This document shows, piece by piece, positions 42,590-51,252 of a stretch of 64,000 nt of DNA; the stretch's first letter is position 1, and each line of letters starts with the position of its first letter. A program made the position numbers and the translations under genes. This DNA is from Pelagirhabdus alkalitolerans (GTDB lineage: Bacteria; Bacillota; Bacilli; Bacillales; Amphibacillaceae): NCBI RefSeq assembly GCF_900096905.1, contig NZ_FMYI01000009.1:20296-84295 (forward strand), given 5' to 3'. The notes beneath the pieces are model-generated. The model did no database searches. It was not told where the DNA came from and was given only the letters and a program-made list of their open reading frames with translations.

Positions 42590-42762
42590 CCATCTACTCC
42601 TTTCATTATTCCTTTTGTCATTATAACATTTATTTTTCTGTATAAGAAGTATTTAATCCACTAAAATGTATGGAATACATGAGAAAGAATGCTTTTTAAT
42701 CAATAGAAGGCATAGTATAATGGCTAATGATAGAAGGTTTTAAAATCAAAAAGCGAGGTTGT

Positions 42763-43623
42763 GTGAAAATGCGTATTCCTTTTACTAAAATGCACGGTTT
42801 AGGAAATAGCTATATATACATTAATTTATTTAATGTGACGTTAAAAGAAGAAGAGCTAAGTGATTTAGCGAAAGAACTAAGTAATCCCAACACAGGGATT
42901 GGTTCGGACGGTATGATTTTAATTACACCAAGTCAATCAAGTGACGTTGGTATGAGAATTTTTAATAAAGATGGATCTGAAGGGAAAACGTGTGGTAATG
43001 GTCTGCGTTGTGTTGCTAAATATGTTTTTGAAAATGAGATGGTCAAGACATCGATCTTTCAAATTGAAACAAAAGCTGGAAATGTCACAGCAGAAGTACA
43101 TGGTACAACAGATTATGTAGAATCTGTTACGGTCGATATGGGTGTTCCACATTTGGAGAGGCAATCAATTCCTATGCAAGGTCCAGCTTCTGATTCTGTT
43201 ATCAGCGAGCCGTTTGATGTGAACGGAGACACTCTGCAGTTGACTGCTGTATCGATGGGCAACCCGCATGCTGTTATGTTTGTTGATGACATCAATCAAG
43301 CACCTTTATATGAACTAGGGCCCGTTATGACAAAGGATTCACGTTTTTCAGAAGGTGTAAATGTTGAATTTGTTGAAATTATCAATAAAACAGAGATGCA
43401 TTTTCGAGTGTGGGAACGAGGATCTGGTGTCACACAGGCATGTGGAACTGGAGCTTGTGCCGCTACGGTTGCAGCTATACTGAATGAATATGCTGAGCGC
43501 GATCAGTTAATAACGGTTCACCTAGCTGGTGGTGATTTATTTATTAAATGGTCGTCTGATGGACATGTTTGGATGACAGGGGCTGCTGTTACAACTGTAG
43601 AAGGGTATTATAACAAAGATTAG
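42763..43623 (+). CDS. dapF: Diaminopimelate epimerase
   Basis: Converts LL- to meso-diaminopimelate for peptidoglycan and lysine synthesis. About 286 residues; both catalytic cysteines are visible in KTCGNGLRC near residue 76 and ACGTGACA near residue 225. Starts at GTG 42763 or ATG 42769: GAGG is four or ten bases upstream, so neither is ideal. Stands alone, not in a lysine operon. No riboswitch seen upstream. Confidence 0.93.
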   Translation: MKMRIPFTKMHGLGNSYIYINLFNVTLKEEELSDLAKELSNPNTGIGSDGMILITPSQSSDVGMRIFNKDGSEGKTCGNGLRCVAKYVFENEMVKTSIFQIETKAGNVTAEVHGTTDYVESVTVDMGVPHLERQSIPMQGPASDSVISEPFDVNGDTLQLTAVSMGNPHAVMFVDDINQAPLYELGPVMTKDSRFSEGVNVEFVEIINKTEMHFRVWERGSGVTQACGTGACAATVAAILNEYAERDQLITVHLAGGDLFIKWSSDGHVWMTGAAVTTVEGYYNKD

Positions 43624-43700
43624 AATAGTTATGATATTTGAATTTAATGTATAAATTACGTATACTAAAGAGTGAATTAAGTTTATGGGGGTTAAAACAA

Positions 43701-44054
43701 ATGGTATTAACCATAACAGATCAAGCAAAACTTCAGATACAAGAGATGATGGAACAAGAAAGTGAAGATGTTCGTTTACGTTTTGGTGTTAAAGGTGGCG
43801 GTTGTAGTGGCCTTTCTTATGCACTAGGTTTTGATGAAGCGACGAGTAATGACGATCATCTAGAAGTTATTAATGAGATTCCAGTTTCAATAAACAAAGA
43901 AGATATTTCGATTATTGAAGGTACAACGATTGACTTTAAACAAAATATGATGGGTGGGGGCTTTACGATCGATAATCCCAATGCCATTGTATCTTGTGGA
44001 TGTGGCTCTTCATTTAAAGCTGAGGAACACGAAGGTACACCTGAAAATTGTTAA
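43701..44054 (+). CDS. yutM: A-type Fe-S carrier / IscA-like protein YutM
   Basis: HesB/IscA/SufA-like protein of 117 residues with the three cluster ligands in KGGGCSGLSY (first Cys) and VSCGCGSSF (Cys-x-Cys). It accepts and delivers Fe-S clusters. Start ATG 43701 follows TATGGGGG; longer in-frame starts extend upstream into the dapF intergenic region without a ribosome site. Ends at a bidirectional terminator. Confidence 0.9.
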   Translation: MVLTITDQAKLQIQEMMEQESEDVRLRFGVKGGGCSGLSYALGFDEATSNDDHLEVINEIPVSINKEDISIIEGTTIDFKQNMMGGGFTIDNPNAIVSCGCGSSFKAEEHEGTPENC

Positions 44055-44056
44055 AC

Positions 44057-44094
44057 AAAAAGCTGTTCATCGCATTTGAGATGAACAGCTTTTT
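44057..44094. terminator. Bidirectional terminator between yutM and yumC
   Basis: AAAAAGCTGTTCATC/GATGAACAGCTTTTT hairpin, eight-base loop. Confidence 0.92.
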
Positions 44095-44104
44095 AAATGT
44101 ATTT

Positions 44105-45097
44105 TTATTGATCGAATAAACTCGTGGAGTGTTTAGGTTGCACACGCAAACTCGGTTCGATATAAGCCATCGCGTTATTGATTGCTGTTGGTCCTTCACC
44201 GAATCCTGTGGCGATTAATTTAACTTTTCCTGGATACGTACAGATATCGCCAGCTGCATAAACGCCTTCAATATTGGTTTCCATTTTTGAATTGGCAACA
44301 ATGCTATTTTTCTCGATCTCTAATCCCCATTCTTTAATCGGTCCTAAAGAAGAAATAAAGCCATAATTGACAATGACGTCATCGACATCGATGGTTACTT
44401 CTTGACTCCCTTTTACTTCTTTTACAACGACTTGTTCGATTTGGTCATGTCCGATGAGTGCTTCAGGTACAAAGGGTGTCAGTGTTTTAACATTTGAATC
44501 CATTAGCTGCTGAACACTGTGTTCATGTGCACGGAACTTATCACGTCGGTGGATGAGTGTGACTTCTTTTGCAATCGGTTCAAGCATAAGTGCCCAATCC
44601 ACAGCAGAATCACCGCCACCAAATAAAACAACACGCTTATCCTTAAATTGCATCATATTATCGACGAAATAGTGTAAATTGCGGCTCTCATAAGCGCTTG
44701 ATTCTTTCAATTGAAGTTTTCGAGGTTGAAATGCACCATTTCCAGCTGTGATAATTAACGACTTCGTATAATGCACGCCTTCATTTGTAGTTAGTTTTAA
44801 ATTGCCATCTTCCAATCGCTCAAGTGACTCGACTGCTTCTTCAAGACAGAAGGTTGGTTGGAACATATCTAATTGTTCTTTTAAGTTGTTGATTAGATCT
44901 TGAGCACGTACTTTTGGAAAGCCTGCAATATCGTATATATATTTCTCAGGATACAAGGCACTTAATTGACCACCAATATGAGGTAAACTTTCAATGACTT
45001 TCACACTCGCTTGTCTAAGCCCACCATAAAAGGCAGTGAATAGGCCGGTTGGTCCTGCTCCAATAATGGTAATATCGTAAATTTTATTATCTTCCAT
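44105..45097 (-). CDS. yumC: Ferredoxin/flavodoxin-NADP reductase, YumC type
   Basis: Thioredoxin-reductase-like FNR that moves electrons between NADPH and ferredoxin or flavodoxin. 330 residues with FAD motif IIGAGPTGLFTAFYGG near residue 12, NADP motif VVLFGGGDSAVDWAL near residue 158 and GVYAAGDICTYPGKVK near residue 276. It lacks the CxxC active site of real thioredoxin reductase, as known for YumC. ATG 45097 lies nine bases after GGGGG. Divergent from the NDH-2 gene. Confidence 0.93.
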   Translation of the reverse strand: MEDNKIYDITIIGAGPTGLFTAFYGGLRQASVKVIESLPHIGGQLSALYPEKYIYDIAGFPKVRAQDLINNLKEQLDMFQPTFCLEEAVESLERLEDGNLKLTTNEGVHYTKSLIITAGNGAFQPRKLQLKESSAYESRNLHYFVDNMMQFKDKRVVLFGGGDSAVDWALMLEPIAKEVTLIHRRDKFRAHEHSVQQLMDSNVKTLTPFVPEALIGHDQIEQVVVKEVKGSQEVTIDVDDVIVNYGFISSLGPIKEWGLEIEKNSIVANSKMETNIEGVYAAGDICTYPGKVKLIATGFGEGPTAINNAMAYIEPSLRVQPKHSTSLFDQ

Positions 45098-45263
45098 CAA
45101 TTGATTCCCCCTTAACTATCGAACATTTTAACATACTTTTTAGATTTGTTAATGAATAAAGCTCGTTATGGTTGGAGTAATGATTGAAAATGACCATTAA
45201 ACAAGCTAAGATAAAAGTATGAACACGTTGTGACAACGGATTGTAACTTAGGAGGGTTAGACG

Positions 45264-46475
45264 TTGAACCCGAAAAAAATTGTAATAGTAGGCGCTGGTT
45301 ATGCTGGTTTAACAGCTCTAAATTATTTAAGCAAAAAATTAAAAGGTAAGGATGTTTCGATATATTTAGTGAATAAGCATCATTATCATTATCAGACGAT
45401 TTGGCTCCACCGGAATGCAACTGGTGTTTATGATGAGTCATATTCTCGATTTGATCTAAATGAAATCATCAAAGATCCTCATGTTCATTTGCTTAAAGAT
45501 ACGGTGACAAAAGTTAGACCAGAATTAAAGCTGGTTGAAACAACAAACACTTCAATAGAGTATGATTATTTGGTAATGGCACTAGGTTCAGAAATTGATC
45601 CAATGGAGATTCCAGGTTTAAAAGAACATGCCTATTCAATTACCACTTTATCAAGGGCGAATCAACTTTATAATCGTTTGCAAACACTTATGTCAGATTA
45701 TAGTCAATCCTCGCAAAAACATCCACTTCACATTGTGGTTGGTGGCGGTGGTTTTACAGGTGTGGAATTACTAGGTGAGCTCACTGAACAGTTACCAATA
45801 CTAGCTAATGAATATGATGTAAAAGAAAGTCAGATTCGTTTAACAACGATTGAATCTGAGCCGACCGTTCTCCCTGAGTTTGACTTAGAGTTAGGTGAAT
45901 ACGCCATGCAACATCTAGAAGAAAGAGGGGTTGAATTTAAGCTCAAAACGAAAATTCGATCGATTGAAACGAATTCCATTAAAATTGAGCAGTTAGGGTT
46001 TGTGGAATCTTTGCCTTTATCGTTATTTATTTGGACAGCAGGTGTGAAGGGACATCACGTTATTGAAGATTCATCTTTGCCATCAACTGACGGCCGTATA
46101 CATGTTAATTCTGATATGACAGTTCCAGGTTTTCCTTCTATTTACTGTATTGGTGATATTGCGATTGTTAAAGATGAAAAAGGTATCGCGCAATTACCTA
46201 ACGCAGAGCTCGCTATACAAGAAGCAAAGGTAGCTGCGAAAAACATCATGCATCAATTAGGCAAACATAAACATGGAGCGACTTTTTCTCTTGAAAAAAG
46301 AGGAACCATTGCATCAATCGGTGCTAAAAATGCGATCGGTGTAATGGGAAGAAAGAATAAAGTGATCGGAATACCAGCATCTTTACTTAAAAAGTGGTCG
46401 GACTGTTGTTTTCTTTATCGAATAGGTGGTATACGATTACTATGGTCAATGATTAAAAAGAAACGTCACGTATGA
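45264..46475 (+). CDS. Type II NADH dehydrogenase-like flavoprotein (YumB-like)
   Basis: Single-subunit FAD-dependent NADH:quinone oxidoreductase family, 403 residues. FAD-binding IVIVGAGYAGLTALNYL at the N-terminus, NAD-binding IVVGGGGFTGVELLGEL near residue 152, and the FAD segment FPSIYCIGDIAI near residue 292; C-terminal amphipathic helix WSDCCFLYRIGGIRLLWSMI would fix it to the membrane. B. subtilis YumB and YutJ are close relatives. Whether it is a main respiratory enzyme or an auxiliary one is not clear. Confidence 0.87.
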   Translation: MNPKKIVIVGAGYAGLTALNYLSKKLKGKDVSIYLVNKHHYHYQTIWLHRNATGVYDESYSRFDLNEIIKDPHVHLLKDTVTKVRPELKLVETTNTSIEYDYLVMALGSEIDPMEIPGLKEHAYSITTLSRANQLYNRLQTLMSDYSQSSQKHPLHIVVGGGGFTGVELLGELTEQLPILANEYDVKESQIRLTTIESEPTVLPEFDLELGEYAMQHLEERGVEFKLKTKIRSIETNSIKIEQLGFVESLPLSLFIWTAGVKGHHVIEDSSLPSTDGRIHVNSDMTVPGFPSIYCIGDIAIVKDEKGIAQLPNAELAIQEAKVAAKNIMHQLGKHKHGATFSLEKRGTIASIGAKNAIGVMGRKNKVIGIPASLLKKWSDCCFLYRIGGIRLLWSMIKKKRHV

Positions 46476-46521
46476 ACAATTTTATTTTAGTCGATACTGT
46501 GCTTAAAAGGAGTCGCATGCC

Positions 46522-46644
46522 ATGAATCGATTCAAAGACCGTTTTGTAGATGTCTTGGTCTTAATAGTTGGTGTCTGTGCTTTAATGATGACGGTATCTG
46601 CTTTAACAAATTTGACTTATGCTGATCTATTATTTTCTTTTTAG
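46522..46644 (+). CDS. Small membrane protein, 40 aa
   Basis: Unrecognised 40-residue protein. ATG 46522 follows AAAAGGAG 13-14 bases upstream, and the hydrophobic helix DVLVLIVGVCALMMTVSAL spans most of the length. A terminator follows eight bases after the stop, so it is likely expressed with or after the NDH-2 gene. No function proposed. Confidence 0.55.
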   Translation: MNRFKDRFVDVLVLIVGVCALMMTVSALTNLTYADLLFSF

Positions 46645-46652
46645 CTTCACAT

Positions 46653-46683
46653 AAAAAAGGCGCCCGATATCAGGCGCCTTTTT
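46653..46683. terminator. Terminator, probably bidirectional
   Basis: AAAAAAGGCGCC/GGCGCCTTTTT hairpin, eight-base loop. Confidence 0.9.
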
Positions 46684-46722
46684 CATGTTATTTTAGATAT
46701 AAAAAATGAGTGTATAATACCG

Positions 46723-47196
46723 TTAAAACATAGGATAAGCCAGAAGAGCGAGTAGAATACCTGTCAGTCCACCAAAAAATACTTCAATTGGCTGATGTCC
46801 TAAGAGTTCTTTAAGTTCTTGTTTTTTTTCAAATTGTTTCTTCTTTGACCAACCTTTTGCTTCATCAACAAAATATTGAAAATCTTTTACGAGCATATTC
46901 AAGACAATGGCTTGTTCACCAGCTTGTCTTCGGATCCCTGTTGCGTCAAACATGATAATAATACTGAATACACAAGATACAGCAAAAATCCCTGATGAAA
47001 GACCATGCTCTATACCGACCCCAGTGGTAACAGCTGTTACAGCAGCTGAATGACTACTAGGCATCCCCCCTGTACTAAAGGCAAGTCCCGGTTTGAATTC
47101 TCGGGTCGCAATATAATGAATAGGAACTTTAACACCTTGAGCAAAAAGTATTGCAAACAATGCAATGATTAATGGGAAATTACTAAGCAAGGCCAA
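46723..47196 (-). CDS. Divergent PAP2 family protein (YuiD-like)
   Basis: 157-residue membrane protein of the acid phosphatase/vanadium-dependent haloperoxidase-related (DUF212) family. GGMPSSHSAAVTAVT near residue 42 and DATGIRRQAGEQA near residue 84 are the family hallmarks, with four or so helices. TTG start at 47196 preceded by GAGAGGATG; no ATG alternative in frame. Phosphatase activity on lipid phosphates is plausible but unproven. Confidence 0.83.
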   Translation of the reverse strand: MALLSNFPLIIALFAILFAQGVKVPIHYIATREFKPGLAFSTGGMPSSHSAAVTAVTTGVGIEHGLSSGIFAVSCVFSIIIMFDATGIRRQAGEQAIVLNMLVKDFQYFVDEAKGWSKKKQFEKKQELKELLGHQPIEVFFGGLTGILLALLAYPMF

Positions 47197-47272
47197 CTTT
47201 CATCCATCCTCTCTATCTCTATATGATGGCATTATTATAGCACATTTCACATACTCACGTCATTTCGATTGT

Positions 47273-47857
47273 TTAATGGTATGCAGTTGAAGGCATACGA
47301 TCGATCATTTTCAACAATACAACTGCAGCGATTCCGGCAAGGACAAGATCTTTAATTAAAAACGGCACCATACCGATCCAAGCTGCTTGATAAGCAATCG
47401 TCAAACCGAGCCAAGTATTCATAGCAAGATACATATAACTAACACCTATTATATAATTGACAAAAACCCCAATAAATGCGATCGAGCTAGTGGAGATCAT
47501 GTTTTTTTGATTAATTTTTTCTGATAAAAGACCTGTCACATAACCGACAAGTACAAAACTTAGCAAAAATCCACCTGTATAATTAAATAAAACAAAAACA
47601 CCTGATTGCATTTGTGCAAAAACAGGAACACCAATTATACCGACAAACAAATAGCCTAGTAAACTAAAGGCGGCCAGTCGTTTGCCTAAAAACATACCTG
47701 CTAGTATACTAAAAAATGTTTGTAAAGATAATGGGACACTTACACCCCCAATAGGTATTGCTAAAAAAGGAAACCAAAATGTGATATTGGCTCCAATGGC
47801 CATTAAACAAATAAAAATGGCCCCATAACTTAGATCTAAAGCTCTCCATGATTTCAA
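47273..47857 (-). CDS. bioY: Biotin transporter BioY
   Basis: S-component of an ECF-type biotin importer, 194 residues and six helices. Family motifs GGVSVPLSLQTFFSILAGM (residues 38-56) and GYLFVGIIGVPVFA. TTG start at 47857 lies seven bases after AGGGGTGA; a longer reading frame runs into the upstream operator. A BirA palindrome directly upstream shows biotin-dependent repression. The ECF energising subunits are not in the window. Confidence 0.9.
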   Translation of the reverse strand: MKSWRALDLSYGAIFICLMAIGANITFWFPFLAIPIGGVSVPLSLQTFFSILAGMFLGKRLAAFSLLGYLFVGIIGVPVFAQMQSGVFVLFNYTGGFLLSFVLVGYVTGLLSEKINQKNMISTSSIAFIGVFVNYIIGVSYMYLAMNTWLGLTIAYQAAWIGMVPFLIKDLVLAGIAAVVLLKMIDRMPSTAYH

Positions 47858-47869
47858 TCGAATCACCCC

Positions 47870-47904
47870 TATTGTTAACTTGTTTATTTCAATAGTTAAC
47901 AATA
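47870..47904 (-). promoter_or_regulatory. BirA (biotin repressor) operator
   Basis: Perfect palindrome TATTGTTAAC (47870-47879), 15 bases, GTTAACAATA (47895-47904), in front of bioY. This is the Bacillus BirA box, TTGTTAAC-N15-GTTAACAA. Confidence 0.92.
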
Positions 47905-47907
47905 CAC

Positions 47908-47937
47908 GAAAAAAAGTGCGCAAGCAAGAGCTTGCGC
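47908..47937 (-). terminator. Terminator of deoD
   Basis: GCGCAAGC/GCTTGCGC hairpin, four-base loop, followed (leftward) by a T run; it ends immediately before the bioY operator. Confidence 0.9.
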
Positions 47938-47945
47938 GATATTCA

Positions 47946-48653
47946 TTATTTAATTGCAGCATCCAATGCGACTTCGATCATATCATTAAATGTCGTTTGT
48001 CTTTCTTCAGCCGATGTTTCTTCACCTGTTAAGATGTGGTCTGAAACGGTTAATACAGCTAATGCTTGACGGTTATATTTTGCAGCAATCGTATAAAGTG
48101 CTGTCGCTTCCATTTCAACAGCTAGCACTTGGTAGTTCGCTAACTTCTCAAATAGTTCTAATCCGTTATCACGGTAAAAGCTATCACTTGTAAATACATT
48201 ACCAACACGCAACTTCAACCCTTTTTCAACACCTGTATCATAAGCATCTTTAAGTAAATCGAAATTCGCAGTTGGTGCAAAATCAATACCTCCGAATACC
48301 ATTCTGTTCATTTGTGAATCAGAAGTTGAACTTTGTGCTAGAATAACGTCACGTACTTTGACATCTTTTTGAATCGCACCACATGTACCAACGCGAATTA
48401 ATTTTTGAACGTCATATTCCTGAATCAATTCATTAACATAAATTGAAATAGATGGAACGCCCATGCCTGTGCCTTGAACAGAAATACGTTCTCCCTTATA
48501 TGTACCTGTATAACCATACATACCACGAACTTCATTATAGCAAGTTACATCTTCTAAGAAATTTTCTGCGATATACTTGGCTCTAAGTGGGTCTCCTGGT
48601 AATAAGATTTTATCTGCAATGTCACCTTTTTTAGCTCCAATATGTGTACTCAT
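47946..48653 (-). CDS. deoD: Purine-nucleoside phosphorylase DeoD
   Basis: Hexameric (high-molecular-weight type) phosphorylase cleaving purine nucleosides to base and ribose 1-phosphate. 235 residues with GDPLRAKYIAENFL, RVGTCGAI, VEMEATALYTIAAKY and TVSDHILTGEETSAEERQ. ATG 48653 follows GGAGGTGG. Runs as a single gene, divergent from ptsH. Confidence 0.95.
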   Translation of the reverse strand: MSTHIGAKKGDIADKILLPGDPLRAKYIAENFLEDVTCYNEVRGMYGYTGTYKGERISVQGTGMGVPSISIYVNELIQEYDVQKLIRVGTCGAIQKDVKVRDVILAQSSTSDSQMNRMVFGGIDFAPTANFDLLKDAYDTGVEKGLKLRVGNVFTSDSFYRDNGLELFEKLANYQVLAVEMEATALYTIAAKYNRQALAVLTVSDHILTGEETSAEERQTTFNDMIEVALDAAIK

Positions 48654-48884
48654 TTTACATAGCCACCTCCATGCGTTTTATATCGCTAACTTACCATATG
48701 AGTCGTTAGAAAACAAATGTAAAACAAATGTGAATATTAAAATTATTTAAATAAAAAATGAAAACGTTCTATTATTATGTCGTTATCTATTTATTCAATA
48801 CACGATTTCGTATATAATAACAGTAATTGGTCTATTTTTTAAGATAAAATAGAGTGATAATTCAATCAGTCGGGAGGAAATAAG

Positions 48885-49148
48885 ATGAAAGAACAAACAT
48901 TTACGATTACAGATGATACCGGTATCCATGCGCGCCCAGCTACTTTATTAGTGAATAAAGCAGGTCAATATGAATCACATGTTGAAATGCACTATAACGG
49001 TAAAACCGTTAACTTAAAATCAATTATGGGTGTTATGTCTTTAGGGGTTCCTAAAGGCGCACAAATTAAAGTGACGTGTGAAGGGTCAGATGAAGAAGAA
49101 GCAATTCAAGGTATTGCTGAAGGTATTCGCGAGCAATTAGGTGAATAA
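48885..49148 (+). CDS. ptsH: Phosphocarrier protein HPr
   Basis: Small carrier of the phosphotransferase system, 87 residues, with the phospho-histidine His15 in DTGIHARPA and the regulatory Ser46 in LKSIMGVMSLG, phosphorylated by HPr kinase for CcpA control. Having His15 it is HPr and not Crh. No ptsI gene follows; a terminator is 14 bases after the stop, so the usual ptsH-ptsI operon is split or this is an additional HPr. Ribosome site GGGAGG. Confidence 0.93.
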   Translation: MKEQTFTITDDTGIHARPATLLVNKAGQYESHVEMHYNGKTVNLKSIMGVMSLGVPKGAQIKVTCEGSDEEEAIQGIAEGIREQLGE

Positions 49149-49161
49149 TACATTTTAAACT

Positions 49162-49202
49162 AAAAACGCAACTCGCCAAAAAGTAAAGGCGGTTGCGTTT
49201 TT
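49162..49202. terminator. Bidirectional terminator between ptsH and patB
   Basis: AAAAACGCAAC.CGCC/GGCG.GTTGCGTTTTT hairpin, one mismatch. Confidence 0.9.
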
Positions 49203-49203
49203 A

Positions 49204-50370
49204 TCATTTATGATTTAATGCATGGATGATTTTATCCAATCCTTCTTTAATAAAATGGGTAGGACTCGCGATATTTAATCGCATAAACCCTTCTCCTTCA
49301 TCTCCGAATGTCGTCCCATTATTTAAGCCGACTTTTGCTTCTTTTTCCATAAAGCGTTTCAATTCTTCTTGTGTTAGGTTCATGTTCCGACAATCGAGCC
49401 ATAATAGGTAGGTACCTTCTGCTCGAAGGACATTGATGTCACTACGATCTTGAAATGCTTCTTCTACGAGTTTTCGATTTGTATGAAGCAACTCACGTAA
49501 ATCTTCAAGCCATTTATCTCCTTCTTGATAAGCCGATTCTAAAGCTGTTAGGCCAAGCGTATTTAACATCATCACGCCGTACCGCTTAAAGGCTTCTTGG
49601 ATCGTCTCTCTCATTGCTTTATCTTCTATGACAGCATAAGATACTTGCAAACCAGCTAAATTAAATGTTTTTGTGGGTGATAAACACGTAATTAATTGAT
49701 CGCTCATTTGTGGAGCCAGTTTACCGAGTGGTAAATGTTGATGTTCATCAAAAGTGATATCTGCGTGTATATCATCTGATATAATCAGGACATTGTAGTC
49801 GTGGGCAAGTTTTAATAATTGTTCTAATTCATCGCGTGTCCAAACTCGACCGACAGGGTTATGAGGGCTACAAAAGATCATCGCTTTGATCCCTGTCTTG
49901 AACATCTCTTCTAATCCGTTGAAATCGATCGTATAGCGACCGTTTTCTAAGACGAGTGAATGCTTAACCAGTTCGCGCCCGTGATTTTCAACGATACTAT
50001 GAAATGGTGGATAAACCGGTGTTTGAATGAGAACACGGTCACCCGGTTCAGTTTGTGTCAGGATGGCCATGTGAATCGTTTGAAGGACACCAGGACTGTA
50101 AATAATGGATTCGGTGTCAACTTTCCAATCATGTTGTTTATCAATCCAATTTACAATAAGTTGATTAAGTGCCGCATCAGGTAATGTGTAGCCAAAAACG
50201 CCGTGATGAACACGCTCGACTAATGCTTGTTTAATTGGATCAGCTATTTCTAAATCCATATCTGCTACCCACATAGGGTGGACAGATTCTGAGCCGAAAA
50301 CGTCTTTTCTCCGGTCCCATTTTACTGACCGTGTATTTTCTCTATTAGGTAAAGTCTCAAATGATGACAT
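49204..50370 (-). CDS. patB: C-S lyase / aminotransferase PatB
   Basis: PLP-dependent cystathionine beta-lyase of the PatB/MalY group, 388 residues. NPVGRVWTRDELEQL, the PLP lysine in SPTKTFNLAGLQVSYAVI near residue 231 and a C-terminal arginine in GFMRLNIAS. It cleaves L-cystathionine to homocysteine, pyruvate and ammonia; a MalY-like side activity is possible. Divergent from the S1-domain gene. Confidence 0.9.
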   Translation of the reverse strand: MSSFETLPNRENTRSVKWDRRKDVFGSESVHPMWVADMDLEIADPIKQALVERVHHGVFGYTLPDAALNQLIVNWIDKQHDWKVDTESIIYSPGVLQTIHMAILTQTEPGDRVLIQTPVYPPFHSIVENHGRELVKHSLVLENGRYTIDFNGLEEMFKTGIKAMIFCSPHNPVGRVWTRDELEQLLKLAHDYNVLIISDDIHADITFDEHQHLPLGKLAPQMSDQLITCLSPTKTFNLAGLQVSYAVIEDKAMRETIQEAFKRYGVMMLNTLGLTALESAYQEGDKWLEDLRELLHTNRKLVEEAFQDRSDINVLRAEGTYLLWLDCRNMNLTQEELKRFMEKEAKVGLNNGTTFGDEGEGFMRLNIASPTHFIKEGLDKIIHALNHK

Positions 50371-50594
50371 TTACTCAATTCCCCCTTCTAATTAGTTATT
50401 ATTTGATGCATTATATCACAATTTACTTAAGTAAAAAGAATATCACGCATCCTTGGTTTTGATTCATTTGTGTTAGCCTCTTGTTTATCGACCCATAACT
50501 ATGGTAAAATAAATAATTGCGTATAAAAGTAATCGGTGAATCAATGACTGTTGTGTCGTTATAGATTTGTCAAATAAAAATAGGAGTTGTTATT

Positions 50595-50957
50595 ATGTCA
50601 GAGAAATTTCAAGAAGGTCAAGTTTTAAAAGGGAAAGTAACAGGTGTTCAACCGTACGGTGCATTTGTTGCCCTAGATGATGAAGTACAAGGTTTAGTTC
50701 ATATTTCTGAGGTCACTCATGGTTTTGTAAAAGATATCAATGAATTCATTTCTGTCGGTGATGAAGTGAACGTTAAAATTTTATCAATTGATGAAGCGAA
50801 GAATAAGTATTCATTATCAATCCGTGCAACTGAAGAAGCACCGAAACAAGAAAAACAATCAAAACCTAAGACGTCTGCACCTCAAGAAGAACAAGGGTTT
50901 AATACGTTAAAAGACAAACTAGGCGAATGGTTAAAACAATCAGAACAAAATAAATAG
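50595..50957 (+). CDS. yugI: S1-domain RNA-binding protein YugI (GSP13-like)
   Basis: 120-residue protein with one N-terminal S1 domain (residues 6-74; GKVTGVQPYGAFVALDDEVQGLVHISE) and a charged Lys/Gln-rich tail. Resembles general stress protein 13, a ribosome- or RNA-associated protein of unknown exact role. The MITE-like element begins immediately after the stop. Confidence 0.85.
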   Translation: MSEKFQEGQVLKGKVTGVQPYGAFVALDDEVQGLVHISEVTHGFVKDINEFISVGDEVNVKILSIDEAKNKYSLSIRATEEAPKQEKQSKPKTSAPQEEQGFNTLKDKLGEWLKQSEQNK

Positions 50958-50961
50958 TGCT

Positions 50962-51250
50962 AAAAGAGTCTGAGACAAAAGTAAATAAGTCAATTTAATA
51001 GCCGGACAAAAATAGTATTTTAACTATTTTTGTCCGGCTATTTGTTTACATATCTCACAGCAATCTGAAATGGACGAGACTCTTGCGGGAAAAGCACGAG
51101 TGAGAAGATCCACTTTAGAAGCGTTCTTTGCTTCTAAAGTTAGCTGAGGCCGCGTGAGCAGAAAGCGAGTCTGTTTCATATTGCGATGCCCTTTTGATCG
51201 AATTGTTCGTGTTTCAAGATACTCATTTTTATTTTGTCCCAGACTCTTTT
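50962..51250. repeat. MITE-like intergenic element with terminal inverted repeats
   Basis: A 289-base stretch occupies the whole gap between yugI and the convergent nitroreductase gene. It has 19-base terminal inverted repeats, 50962-50980 (AAAAGAGTCTGAGACAAAA) and 51232-51250, differing by one base. Internal structure: a 19-base perfect stem (50997-51015 / 51024-51042) and an 11-base stem (51112-51122 / 51130-51140), plus GACTC..GAGTC (51078/51167). The segment from GGACGAGACTC to AGCGAGTC resembles a repeat common between genes of Bacillaceae such as Oceanobacillus and Virgibacillus; copy number here cannot be tested. Encodes no convincing protein. Confidence 0.75.
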
Positions 51251-51252
51251 TC

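Noticed and set aside
48758..48772. Catabolite-response-like site ATGAAAACGTTCTAT before ptsH
   Set aside because: Left half fits the cre consensus, but the right half fails the terminal CA; not supported.
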